A program made the position numbers and the translations under genes. Below, in pieces: positions 52,206 through 60,158 of a DNA stretch of 60,158 nucleotides (the first letter of the stretch is position 1; the number at the start of each line of letters is the position of its first letter). The stretch comes from an uncultured Phocaeicola sp. (lineage in GTDB: Bacteria; Bacteroidota; Bacteroidia; Bacteroidales; Bacteroidaceae). The notes under the pieces are model-generated. The model was not told the origin of the DNA. It saw only the letters and a list, made by a program, of their open reading frames with translations, and ran no database searches. Location of the stretch: positions 1-60,158 of the forward strand of contig CALUGI010000019.1 in NCBI GenBank assembly GCA_944320135.1. Reading direction: 5' to 3'.

Positions 52206-53651
52206 ATGAAAAAGACTAAATGTAAGAGAGCTTTATTGGCGGCAGGTCTGGTGATGGCCGCAGGCGTGGCTCAAGCACAGTATTTGCGCACTTCCTACTT
52301 CATGGAGGGCACGAGCACACGCATCCAGATGAATCCGGGTTTGCAGCCCACACGGGGATATTTCAATTTCCCGATTATCGGTTCGTTGAATGTGAGCGCA
52401 TCGTCTAACGTGTTGGGAACGAGCGACATCATCGACGTGATAGACGGCGGGGATGACTTGTTCTCGAACAACAAGCTGTATGACCGTCTGAAAGGCGACA
52501 ACCGCTTGAACGTGAACTTCAACACGGACATCCTTTCTTTCGGATGGTATCGCGGCAAGGGGTTCTGGAGCGTGAACGTGGGTCTGCGTATGGATGTGGG
52601 CGCACAGCTGTCCGGCGACATGTTCAACATGATGCGTAACATGAACGGTTTTGCCATCGAGGACCTTGCAGGCACTCAGCAAAAGTATAACATTGCAAAC
52701 CAGAAGCTGAATGTAAGCGCTTATGCCGAAGTGGGTTTGGGATACTCACGTCAGATTACGGACAAGTTGACCGTGGGCGGACGCGTGAAAGTGCTTCTTG
52801 GTTTGGCAAGAGCCGAAATGAACATCAACAAGTTTGATGTAGCGTTGGATATCCCGAATATGCCGTCAACTGATCCGAGCGACATTGCAGGCAGTTACAG
52901 CGAATATGCTTCGAGAGCGGGAGAATTCAGACCTGAAGACTGGTATGGAAAAGGTTACAGCTATGACGCGAGCGGTAGCATCACCACTACGTTGAAGGGC
53001 GGAGGCATGACGTTTGACAATACCGGCATGATTGATGATTTTGATGTAGAAGCAGGCGACTTGGGCATTTCGGGAACAGGTTTCGGTATCGACTTGGGCG
53101 CAAGCTACAAAGTTTGGAACAACTTGACCGTTTCCGCCGCTGTGCTCGACTTGGGCTTCTTGAAGTGGAAAGAAAGCGAAACGACTATCGCTACGGTTAA
53201 TGGAAATGAGAATGTCATCATTGACCAGAACAATTATGACAAGTACATCGGCGGTGACTTCCTTTCGCTGGAACGTTTCGATTTTAAAGAAGGCGACCCG
53301 AAAGAAGCTGACTTGAAGACTCGTCTGGCTTCTACCATCCTGCTTGCAGGCGAATACGGATTGCTGAACAACAAGCTGAGCGTAGGTGCGATGTACACTT
53401 GCCGTTTCGTTCAGCCGAAGGCTATGAACGAGCTGACATTCTCGGCCACGTTCCGTCCGAAAAACTGGCTGAATGCGGCTGTCAGCTACTCGCCGATTCA
53501 GGCAGGCGGAAAGTCGTTGGGCGTTGCGCTGAAGTTAGGCCCGCTGTTCGTCGGTACCGACTATATGTTCTTCGGAAACAACTCAAAGAGCGTGAACGGC
53601 TTCTTTGGTCTCTCCTTCCCGATGGGCGGGAAAAGAGCCAGTAATAACTGA
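52206..53651 (+). CDS. DUF5723-family outer-membrane beta-barrel protein
   Basis: This protein of 481 residues has a signal peptide (RALLAAGLVMAAGVAQAQ) followed by YLRTSYFMEGTSTRIQMNPG, a beginning I associate with the DUF5723 family of Bacteroidetes. The remainder shows alternating beta-strand segments and ends FFGLSFPMGGK. No plug, SusD partner or TonB box is evident. It has its own promoter and terminator. Its placement behind the LytS/LytTR pair suggests regulation by it, but that is inference. Confidence 0.75.
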   Translation: MKKTKCKRALLAAGLVMAAGVAQAQYLRTSYFMEGTSTRIQMNPGLQPTRGYFNFPIIGSLNVSASSNVLGTSDIIDVIDGGDDLFSNNKLYDRLKGDNRLNVNFNTDILSFGWYRGKGFWSVNVGLRMDVGAQLSGDMFNMMRNMNGFAIEDLAGTQQKYNIANQKLNVSAYAEVGLGYSRQITDKLTVGGRVKVLLGLARAEMNINKFDVALDIPNMPSTDPSDIAGSYSEYASRAGEFRPEDWYGKGYSYDASGSITTTLKGGGMTFDNTGMIDDFDVEAGDLGISGTGFGIDLGASYKVWNNLTVSAAVLDLGFLKWKESETTIATVNGNENVIIDQNNYDKYIGGDFLSLERFDFKEGDPKEADLKTRLASTILLAGEYGLLNNKLSVGAMYTCRFVQPKAMNELTFSATFRPKNWLNAAVSYSPIQAGGKSLGVALKLGPLFVGTDYMFFGNNSKSVNGFFGLSFPMGGKRASNN

Positions 53652-53717
53652 CAAGCATCCCCATCACGGGAGGCACTGCCGTTGCAGATGAGGGGCGGCG
53701 CTTTCGAACAATATAAA

Positions 53718-53757
53718 AAACCGGCGCAGGCTGTGCAGCTTGCGCCGGTTTCTTGTT
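53718..53757. terminator. terminator between the DUF5723 and phosphodiesterase genes
   Basis: AAACCGGCGCA (53718-53728) pairs with TGCGCCGGTTT (53741-53751), then CTTGTTTTG; A-rich on the other side. Suits both converging genes. Confidence 0.8.
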
Positions 53758-53770
53758 TTGTCGCGGGAGG

Positions 53771-54313
53771 TCAGACGAGCGGAAGTTCCTTCAGTTTTTC
53801 TCCGTCCAAGCGGTGTATGGCAACGATGCCGCCGTCGTAGGTGGCGAAGGTGGGCGGGTTTCCTCCTTTCGGGAAGGTGATTGACCCGGTGTTGCAGACG
53901 AGCGTTCCGTTTTGGCGCTCCAATTTCCAGAGATGCGTGTGGCCGTAGAAGAAGGCTTCGTGCTTCCCTTTGGGCAGGATGCTCTCGTTGTAGATGTGTC
54001 CGTGGGTCAGGAAGAGGCGTTTTCCGTTGTCTGCCACAATTGCGTAGTCGGACAGGATGGGGAAGTCGAGCAACATCTGGTCCACTTCCGAGTCGCAGTT
54101 TCCACGGACAGCAATCGTTTCTCCGTTCATTGCGTTGAGCGTTTCGGCGATTCCTTTCGGGTCAAGTCCCTCCGGCAGCCCGTTGCGCGGGCCGTAGTTG
54201 AGGATGTCTCCCAAGATGCAGAGCATGTCGCAGCGGGTGTTGCGGTAGAAGTCGAGCACTTTCCGGAGTGCCGTCAGCGAGCCGTGGATATCGGATACGA
54301 GCAAGTATTTCAT
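53771..54313 (-). CDS. yfcE: YfcE-type phosphodiesterase
   Basis: This protein of 180 residues is a calcineurin-like metallophosphoesterase: VSDIHGS, ILGDILNYGPRN, AVRGNCDSE, LTHGHIYN and FYGHTHLW give the full set of metal ligands of the YfcE/MJ0936 group. E. coli YfcE hydrolyses artificial phosphodiesters; the natural substrate is unknown. The start codon at 54313 follows the lipoprotein gene by 8 bp, so the two form an operon. Confidence 0.92.
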   Translation of the reverse strand: MKYLLVSDIHGSLTALRKVLDFYRNTRCDMLCILGDILNYGPRNGLPEGLDPKGIAETLNAMNGETIAVRGNCDSEVDQMLLDFPILSDYAIVADNGKRLFLTHGHIYNESILPKGKHEAFFYGHTHLWKLERQNGTLVCNTGSITFPKGGNPPTFATYDGGIVAIHRLDGEKLKELPLV

Positions 54314-54321
54314 GTTGTCGG

Positions 54322-54702
54322 TCAGTCGTTGGCGTTCAGTTTCTCCATGAGGCCGTCAATAAGCTCGTCCGCCCGGTCTGCGATGTCTTCGAACTGCGCT
54401 TTCAGTTCCTCGTGGTCGAATTCCGCAGCTTTGTCGGTCACATCTTCGGCATACTGTTCCAGTTCCCGCTTCTGTTCTTCGGTAAGGTTTTCCAATACTT
54501 CCTTTCCCTTTTCGTGAATGGCCCGATATTCTTCGCTTACACGCTTCCAGTCTTCTTCCGAATAGCTGGCGGCGTTGCGGACGGTTTCTTCGGTAAGCGC
54601 TTTCATGTCGCTCACGTAGTCTTGCGCGCTGTAGCCGGAACATGCGCTCAAGCATATCCCTGCAAAACTGGCGGCCAAAGCAAGTTGCATTAATCGTTTC
54701 AT
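54322..54702 (-). CDS. small helical lipoprotein
   Basis: This protein of 126 residues starts at ATG 54702. A lipobox LSAC follows the helix LALAASFAGIC, and the mature chain is acidic and helical (TEEQKRELEQYAEDVTDKAA), with no enzymatic motif. A longer reading to 54816 would run through the promoter region. A TATCTTTG box on the minus strand lies at 54736-54729. I recall such proteins as DUF6565, unconfirmed. Confidence 0.78.
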   Translation of the reverse strand: MKRLMQLALAASFAGICLSACSGYSAQDYVSDMKALTEETVRNAASYSEEDWKRVSEEYRAIHEKGKEVLENLTEEQKRELEQYAEDVTDKAAEFDHEELKAQFEDIADRADELIDGLMEKLNAND

Positions 54703-54773
54703 ACGGCTTGTAATTAAGTGAATCCTCACAAAGATAGTGAAAATCTTTAAACCAGAAAGCAACGGCTTATTCT

Positions 54774-55949
54774 TTAGCGATTGGCAGCCTGTTTGAAGAG
54801 CTTTTTCTTCAGCCATTCACGCACGGGCAAGTCATAAAGGCGGTAAGAAGCGTATGCAATCAGAACAGCCGACAAAAGGACGCAGACGGCTACAAATACA
54901 TGTGTGCCGAGGGCGGCATCTTTATGCTTCTCGACCCATGCCATTTGCATGTAGACGAGCGGGAAATGAGTGATGTAGAGCGGAAAAGAAATATCGCCCA
55001 AGAATTTGTTGATGCTTTCCGATGTTCCACCTTTTACGCTGCTTCCCGCACCTATTGCTACGATGAGCGGAAACAAGACCAGAATGCAGAGCGCCTCATA
55101 AAGTCCGTTGGTCCAGCGTGCGTCACCTTCTGTACCTATACCCATCCAAGGCATTCCCAACAGAACGACAATCATCAGCGAACACCACCAGAATCCTCCT
55201 CTTATTTTGATAAGTCTGCCTGAACGCGAGAGCAGGAGTCCGCAGAAGAATGGGTAGAGCAGACGGGTAAGCCCAATCTGCAATTGGTCTGGCGAAAGGC
55301 TCCAGCCTCCTATGACGGTATAAGAAGCATAAGAACGAGCGGTAAGAAAACCGGACACATCGATGTCAAGACAAAGGATAAGGGTCATAAAAGCAAAGAT
55401 GATCACACAAACCACCAATGCGATTTTAGGAAGACGACGGAAAATCAATGCATAGAGCAGATTGGCCAGATATTCCCATTGCAATGACCATGCCGGACCG
55501 TTAAGCGGATTGGTCTCTCCCCACCCCCGGATGTCCATAGAAGCGGGAATCGGTATCATGGTGAATGCCCACAACATGATGAGTATGACCATCTGCCAAG
55601 GAGTGTCTTTAATCAGCGGGAAGTCGGAACAGTCACCGAAATAGAACAGAACCGCACCGACGAAAGAGCCGAATATTACCATCGGATGCAGACGAATCAG
55701 ACGCCGTTTGATGAATCCCCACGTCGACATGCGGTTCCAGCGGTCATCATACGCATAACCGATGACGAAACCGGACAATACAAAAAAGAAGTCCACAGCC
55801 AGGTAGCCGTGGTTTATCGGCTGGTCAGGGCCGCCATGAAAATATGTTTCAAACAAGTGATAGCCGACGACAAGCAGAGCCGCCACGCCACGTAATCCGT
55901 CAAGTATTTCATAGCGCGGCTTAGAGGCGAGATATACATTGTTCTTCAT
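54774..55949 (-). CDS. acyltransferase-3 family membrane protein
   Basis: This protein of 391 residues has about ten transmembrane helices and the family motif ILDGLRGVAALLVVGYHLFE with the catalytic-type His near residue 32, then DFFFVLSGFVIGY and FIKRRLIRLHP. Acyltransferase-3 enzymes modify exported sugars, lipids or antibiotics with acyl groups. The gene is divergent from an AraC-type regulator 97 bp away, which probably controls it. The minus-strand box TACTTTTG (55985-55978) lies 29 bp upstream of the start. Confidence 0.9.
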   Translation of the reverse strand: MKNNVYLASKPRYEILDGLRGVAALLVVGYHLFETYFHGGPDQPINHGYLAVDFFFVLSGFVIGYAYDDRWNRMSTWGFIKRRLIRLHPMVIFGSFVGAVLFYFGDCSDFPLIKDTPWQMVILIMLWAFTMIPIPASMDIRGWGETNPLNGPAWSLQWEYLANLLYALIFRRLPKIALVVCVIIFAFMTLILCLDIDVSGFLTARSYASYTVIGGWSLSPDQLQIGLTRLLYPFFCGLLLSRSGRLIKIRGGFWWCSLMIVVLLGMPWMGIGTEGDARWTNGLYEALCILVLFPLIVAIGAGSSVKGGTSESINKFLGDISFPLYITHFPLVYMQMAWVEKHKDAALGTHVFVAVCVLLSAVLIAYASYRLYDLPVREWLKKKLFKQAANR

Positions 55950-55977
55950 GCAACAATTACGATTGGTTAGTCCGATG

Positions 55978-55985
55978 CAAAAGTA
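55978..55985 (-). promoter_or_regulatory. -7 box of the acyltransferase gene
   Basis: The minus strand reads TACTTTTG; no clear -33 at the usual spacing, which fits a promoter needing an activator. Confidence 0.5.
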
Positions 55986-56033
55986 GAAGAAATAATTCTT
56001 GCAAGATTGTTCGATGTTTGCAAATGATTGTCA

Positions 56034-56041
56034 TATATTTG
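56034..56041 (+). promoter_or_regulatory. -7 box of the araC-type gene, adjacent to its start codon
   Basis: TATATTTG ends only 5 bases before the ATG at 56047, so the mRNA would have almost no leader. Confidence 0.5.
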
Positions 56042-56046
56042 CCGTT

Positions 56047-56859
56047 ATGGAAAGAACATTGCATTTTGACCACGTAATACTGAAGCCGGAACAGCAAATA
56101 GGGCTTCACAGTCAGTCCACATGGGAACTTTCGCTTGTCGTCAAAGGAAAAGGGAACAGAATAACGGGCGACATGTCCGAACCTTTTGAGGAAGGAGACT
56201 TGGCACTTATTCCTCCTGAACTGCCTCATTGCTGGAAGTTCTCCCCGGATTGCGGAACAATTGAAAATCTTACGGTTTTGTTCTCCGCCGACTTTTTGCA
56301 TTCTGTGGCGGCCGTTTTTCCTGAAATGCAGGAGTTTTTTGTCCGGTTGGCGGGATGGGATGAAGCCATCGTGTTTTCAGGAAATACGCGAAGGACATTG
56401 GCCGACTGCCTGCTTCAGATGGCGGTGCAGTCAGAAGCGATGCGGATTGTTTCATTGTTGCGGATGCTGGTCATCATCACTGAATGCGACGGGCAATATG
56501 CGGCGGGTAGGAAAAAATGCAAGACCGATGCGGAACAGCGAAGGAAAGATATAGAAGTTTTCATTGTCTGCAATTTCAAGCGCAGTATCACCATAGATGA
56601 CATTGCCCGGCATGTAGGGATGAACCGTTCGTCTTTCTGCACATTTTTCCATCGGCAGACAGGGAAAACCGTTCTGTCTTATCTTTATGGGATACGGTTT
56701 GATATGGCCTGCCACCTGTTGCGCACCTCCGGTCTCACTATACAGCAGGTTTGTTACGAGAGCGGCTTTCAGGATGTCCCACACTTTTGCCGGATGTTCA
56801 AGTGTACTTTCGGAATGACGCCAAGCGACTATCGTAGTGCCAATGCCGTGAAAGCATGA
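56047..56859 (+). CDS. AraC-family transcriptional regulator
   Basis: This protein of 270 residues has an N-terminal cupin-like sensor (IGLHSQSTWELSLVVKGKGN, then FEEGDLALIPPELPHCW) and a C-terminal double helix-turn-helix with ITIDDIARHVGMNRSSFCTFF, GLTIQQVCYESGFQDVPHFCRMF and a final FGMTPSDYR. It belongs to the group that binds small molecules in a cupin pocket. It lies back to back with the acyltransferase gene and is the obvious candidate to control it. The start at 56047 is the first ATG that keeps the cupin intact. Confidence 0.92.
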   Translation: MERTLHFDHVILKPEQQIGLHSQSTWELSLVVKGKGNRITGDMSEPFEEGDLALIPPELPHCWKFSPDCGTIENLTVLFSADFLHSVAAVFPEMQEFFVRLAGWDEAIVFSGNTRRTLADCLLQMAVQSEAMRIVSLLRMLVIITECDGQYAAGRKKCKTDAEQRRKDIEVFIVCNFKRSITIDDIARHVGMNRSSFCTFFHRQTGKTVLSYLYGIRFDMACHLLRTSGLTIQQVCYESGFQDVPHFCRMFKCTFGMTPSDYRSANAVKA

Positions 56860-56862
56860 AAA

Positions 56863-56898
56863 AAAGACAGCCGATTGTGCAACCGGCTGTCTTTCATT
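56863..56898. terminator. terminator between araC-type gene and PFOR
   Basis: AAAGACAGCCG (56863-56873) pairs with CGGCTGTCTTT (56884-56894), 10-base loop. A-rich upstream and T-rich downstream, so it can serve both converging genes. Confidence 0.85.
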
Positions 56899-56919
56899 TA
56901 TAGATTCTGCAAGAAAAGT

Positions 56920-59900
56920 TTATTCAGCCTTTTCTTCGCTCCAGTCCATTGCGGCCATACGCTTGTATGAGTCGTAACGTTTCTTGGCCATCTTTTCGCA
57001 AGCTGCGAACAAGTCGGCTGCTTCTGTCGGATACTGTTTCATTACAGAAGCGAAACGCACTTCACCCTTCAGGTAATCCTGGAAGTTAGCCCAGTTCGGT
57101 TCTTTAGAGTCGAGCGAGAACGGATTCTTGCCTTCGTCTTCCAGAGCCGGGTTGAAGCGCCACAGATGCCAGTAACCGCATTCAACGGCTTTGGCCTCTT
57201 CTGCCTGGCTCTTGCCCATACCAGCCTTCAATCCGTGGTTGATACACGGAGCGTAAGCGATAATCAACGACGGTCCGGGATATGCTTCAGCTTCGCGGAT
57301 TGCCTTCAGTGTCTGAGCCTGATCAGCGCCCATCGCGATCTGAGCCACATAAACGTAGCCGTAAGTCGTTGCAATCAGACCGAGGTCTTTCTTGCGTACA
57401 CGCTTGCCGGAAGCGGCAAACTTGGCGATAGCGCCCAGCGGAGTAGCCTTGGATGACTGACCTCCCGTGTTGGAGTAAACTTCAGTATCCAGTACGAGGA
57501 TGTTCACGTCTTCGCCCGAAGCGATTACATGGTCGAGACCTCCGTAACCGATGTCGTAAGAAGCGCCGTCACCGCCGATAATCCACTGAGAACGCTTGAT
57601 CAGATAATCCTTGAACTCATAGATGGTAGCGCAGTTCGGGCATTTGTCCTTAGCGGCCTCAACCATCGGGATAATCTTTTCAGCGGCAGCCTTGCTCTTG
57701 TCGGCATCGTTGCGTCCGTCAATCCATTCCTGGAATGCTTCCTTGTATTCAGCCGGAGTCTCGTCCGATGCGATAGCAGCCTTCATAGCGTCTTCGATGC
57801 GGTTGCGCAGCTTCTTGTTGGCCAGTTCCATACCCAGACCAAATTCGCAGAAGTCCTCGAACAGTGAGTTCGCCCATGCCGGACCCTGACCCTTTTCGTT
57901 GGTAGTGTACGGAGTAGAAGGAACAGAACCAGAGTAGATAGAAGAACATCCTGTTGCGTTGGAAACCATTTCGCGGTCGCCGAACAACTGAGAAATCAGT
58001 TTCACATACGGAGTTTCGCCGCAACCTGAGCAAGCGCCTGAGAACTCGAACAGCGGAGTAGCGAACTGAGAGTTCTTCACGTTAGCCTTGATGTCTACCA
58101 AGTGCTGTTTGCTCTTCACGTTGTCTGTGCAGTAAGTCCAGTTGGCAGCTTCTGCAAGCTGGCTTTCCAGATGCTTCATGCTGAGAGCCTTGCCGCCCTT
58201 CTTCGGATTGCCCGGACATACGTCAACACAGTTGCCGCAACCCAAGCAGTCCAGAACGTCCACCTGCATACGGAACGTCATGCCGTCGAACTGTTTGCCC
58301 ACAGCCTTCAGCATCGGGAAGTTAGCGTCCTTCTGTTCTTCAGCATCAAGCACGAACGGACGGATAGCAGCGTGAGGACAAACGTATGCACACTTGTTAC
58401 ACTGGATACAGTTCTCCGCGTTCCATTCCGGAACGAAGGCAGCCACACCACGTTTTTCATACTTGGCTGTTCCCTGATGCCATGTACCGTCTTCGATACC
58501 CTTGAATGCAGATACCGGAAGCAGGTCACCGTCCTGAGCGTTGATCGGACGAACCACTTCGTTGATGAATGCCGGATCGTTGTTTGCTGCGGCAGCTTCC
58601 ACTTCGAGGTTAGCCCAAGCCGGGTCAACGGCCAGCTGTTTGTACTCGCCACCACGGTCAACGGCTGCATAGTTCTTGTTGACAACGTCTTCACCCTTCT
58701 TGCCGTAAGACTTCACGATGAACTTCTTCATCTGTTCAACGGCCAAGTCTACAGGGATAACGCCTGTGATACGGAAGAACGCTGACTGCAGGATGGTGTT
58801 GGTACGGTTGCCCAATCCGATTTCCTGAGCAATCTGAGTGGCGTTGATGTAGTAAACGGTGATGTTGTTTTCTGCGAAATACTTCTTCACCTTGTTCGGC
58901 AGGTTCTTTGCCAGTTCTTCGCCTTCCCAGATGGTGTTCAGCAGGAACGTACCGTTCTTGCGCAGACCGCGAGTCACATCATACATGTGCAGGTAAGCCT
59001 GAACGTGGCAAGCCACGAAGTTCGGGGTTGTTACCAAGTAAGTAGAACGAATCGGGGTGTCGCCGAAGCGCAAGTGAGAGCAGGTGAAGCCTCCCGACTT
59101 CTTGGAGTCGTAAGAGAAGTAAGCCTGGCAATATTTGTCTGTGTTGTCACCGATAATCTTCACGGAGTTCTTGTTCGCACCCACCGTACCGTCTGCGCCC
59201 AAACCGTAGAATTTCGCTTCGAATACGCCTTCGCCGCCCAGAGCGATTTCTTCCTTCTGCGGCAGTGAAGTGAACGTTACATCGTCTACAATGCCGATTG
59301 TGAAATGATCTTTCGGCGTCGGGAGTTCGAGATTTTCGTAAACTGACAGGATTTGAGCCGGAGTAGTGTCCTTTGAGCCCAGACCATAGCGTCCGCCTAC
59401 AACGAGCGGGGCGTTCTCCTGTCCGTAGAATACGTCTTTCACGTCCAGATACAGCGGTTCGCCGTTTGCTCCCGGTTCTTTGGTGCGGTCGAGCACGGCA
59501 ATGCGCTTCACGGTCTTGGGCACTTTAGCCAAGAAGTGTTTAGCTGAGAACGGGCGGTACAAGTGAACGGCAACCAAACCTACCTTCTTGCCCTGAGCAG
59601 TCAGATAGTCGATGGCTTCGCGTGTAGCTTCCGTTACGGAACCCATAGCGATGATGATGTTTTCTGCATCTTCTGCTCCGTAGTAGTCGAACAAGCCGTA
59701 GTTGCGTCCGGTAATCTTGTTGATTTCGTTCATGTATTCCTCTACGATGGCCGGAACTGCGTCATAGAACGGGTTGCATGATTCTCTGTGCTGGAAGAAG
59801 TGGTCGGGGTTTTCAGCCATACCGCGAGCCACCGGCTTGTTCGGGGTCAGCGCACGGTTGCGGAATTCTGCCAACGCTTCGCGGTCGATCAGCGGAGCGA

Positions 59901-60158
59901 GGTCTTCGTTGTCCAGCTTCTCGATTTTCTGGATTTCATGAGAAGTGCGGAAGCCGTCGAAGAAGTTTACGAACGGCACGCGCGACTTGATGGTAGCCAA
60001 GTGAGCTACGCCTGCCAAGTCCATCACTTCCTGCACGGAGCCTTCGCACAGCATGGCGAAGCCCGTCTGACGGGTAGACATCACATCTTGGTGGTCGCCG
60101 AAGATACACAGGGCGTGAGAAGCCAGCGTGCGCGCCGATACGTGGAACACGCAAGGCA
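56920..60158 (-). CDS. nifJ: pyruvate:ferredoxin oxidoreductase, N-terminus cut by window edge
   Basis: The frame is open to the right edge, giving 1,079 codons to the stop at 56922-56920; the full enzyme is about 1,180 residues. It oxidises pyruvate to acetyl-CoA and reduces ferredoxin. Domain order is visible: the PFOR domains I, II and III, the ferredoxin-like insert with CIQCNKCAYVCP and CLGCGNCVDVCP, and the C-terminal TPP-binding domain with SGCGETPYVK, GDGASYDIGYGG and VYSNTGGQSSKATP. It is the homodimeric single-chain type typical of anaerobes. Its terminator is at 56863. Confidence 0.95.
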   Translation of the reverse strand, partial: PCVFHVSARTLASHALCIFGDHQDVMSTRQTGFAMLCEGSVQEVMDLAGVAHLATIKSRVPFVNFFDGFRTSHEIQKIEKLDNEDLAPLIDREALAEFRNRALTPNKPVARGMAENPDHFFQHRESCNPFYDAVPAIVEEYMNEINKITGRNYGLFDYYGAEDAENIIIAMGSVTEATREAIDYLTAQGKKVGLVAVHLYRPFSAKHFLAKVPKTVKRIAVLDRTKEPGANGEPLYLDVKDVFYGQENAPLVVGGRYGLGSKDTTPAQILSVYENLELPTPKDHFTIGIVDDVTFTSLPQKEEIALGGEGVFEAKFYGLGADGTVGANKNSVKIIGDNTDKYCQAYFSYDSKKSGGFTCSHLRFGDTPIRSTYLVTTPNFVACHVQAYLHMYDVTRGLRKNGTFLLNTIWEGEELAKNLPNKVKKYFAENNITVYYINATQIAQEIGLGNRTNTILQSAFFRITGVIPVDLAVEQMKKFIVKSYGKKGEDVVNKNYAAVDRGGEYKQLAVDPAWANLEVEAAAANNDPAFINEVVRPINAQDGDLLPVSAFKGIEDGTWHQGTAKYEKRGVAAFVPEWNAENCIQCNKCAYVCPHAAIRPFVLDAEEQKDANFPMLKAVGKQFDGMTFRMQVDVLDCLGCGNCVDVCPGNPKKGGKALSMKHLESQLAEAANWTYCTDNVKSKQHLVDIKANVKNSQFATPLFEFSGACSGCGETPYVKLISQLFGDREMVSNATGCSSIYSGSVPSTPYTTNEKGQGPAWANSLFEDFCEFGLGMELANKKLRNRIEDAMKAAIASDETPAEYKEAFQEWIDGRNDADKSKAAAEKIIPMVEAAKDKCPNCATIYEFKDYLIKRSQWIIGGDGASYDIGYGGLDHVIASGEDVNILVLDTEVYSNTGGQSSKATPLGAIAKFAASGKRVRKKDLGLIATTYGYVYVAQIAMGADQAQTLKAIREAEAYPGPSLIIAYAPCINHGLKAGMGKSQAEEAKAVECGYWHLWRFNPALEDEGKNPFSLDSKEPNWANFQDYLKGEVRFASVMKQYPTEAADLFAACEKMAKKRYDSYKRMAAMDWSEEKAE

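Overview
The window is a piece of a Bacteroidales chromosome, most likely Bacteroides or Phocaeicola. The evidence is: many promoters of the Bacteroidetes type (TTTG, 19-20 bases, TAnnTTTG); an ATP synthase operon in the order D-C-I-B-E-F-H-A-G; a trp operon in the order B-E-G-D-C-F-A; lipoproteins with an acidic residue pair just after the lipobox cysteine; and families such as DUF4494, DUF5723 and LytS/LytTR pairs with periplasmic TPRs. No taxonomic search was possible.

Layout. 1-419: end of a 2-oxoacid:ferredoxin oxidoreductase operon (ferredoxin-type subunit) and its TPR partner, minus strand. 455-1175: no convincing gene. 1176-10238: accessory region. It holds a transglutaminase-like lipoprotein broken by an amber codon, a secreted coiled-coil protein, a lipoprotein carrying a HExxH zinc-protease-like C-terminal part (also split by an amber codon), six small secreted paralogous proteins arranged with a 1,190-bp tandem duplication, and an O-antigen-ligase/Wzy-like membrane protein. 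The stretch about 5090-8757 is strikingly AT-rich. 10333-12624: NfnA-NfnB fusion. 12794-16467 (minus): a two-component system and asparaginase. 16564-23260 (minus): the complete trp operon, preceded by a leader peptide with tandem Trp codons and an attenuator. 23440-30028: AlkD-like repair protein, PrmA, a Trp/His-rich secreted protein, an OmpP1/FadL-like porin, an FtsX-like permease and YjbQ. 30324-37511: the F1Fo ATP synthase operon. 37880-38058: two identical tRNA-Lys genes. 38252-47733: housekeeping and small-domain proteins (SGNH hydrolase, TSCPD protein, DnaQ-like exonuclease, NlpC/P60 lipoprotein, TtcA, nuclease, AlaX, FucI-like protein, PLP-binding YggS, DHOD-like protein). 47814-48899: an HpaII-family restriction endonuclease with no methyltransferase beside it. 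49127-53651: LytS-type TPR kinase, LytTR regulator and a DUF5723 outer-membrane protein. 53771-56859: YfcE phosphodiesterase, small lipoprotein, acyltransferase-3 and a divergent AraC regulator. 56920-60158: pyruvate:ferredoxin oxidoreductase, cut by the window edge.

How it fits together. Energy metabolism is anaerobic and ferredoxin-based (PFOR, 2-oxoacid:Fd oxidoreductase, Nfn transhydrogenase) coupled to a proton-type ATP synthase. Trp synthesis looks controlled by ribosome-dependent attenuation. The candidate novel system is the 4078-8751 island: a probably surface-exposed lipoprotein with a swappable metallopeptidase-like tail, followed by an array of small periplasmic proteins and a leftover second effector tail. 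This resembles a polymorphic toxin/immunity locus that has expanded and partly decayed. That reading is an inference from architecture, not a demonstrated function.
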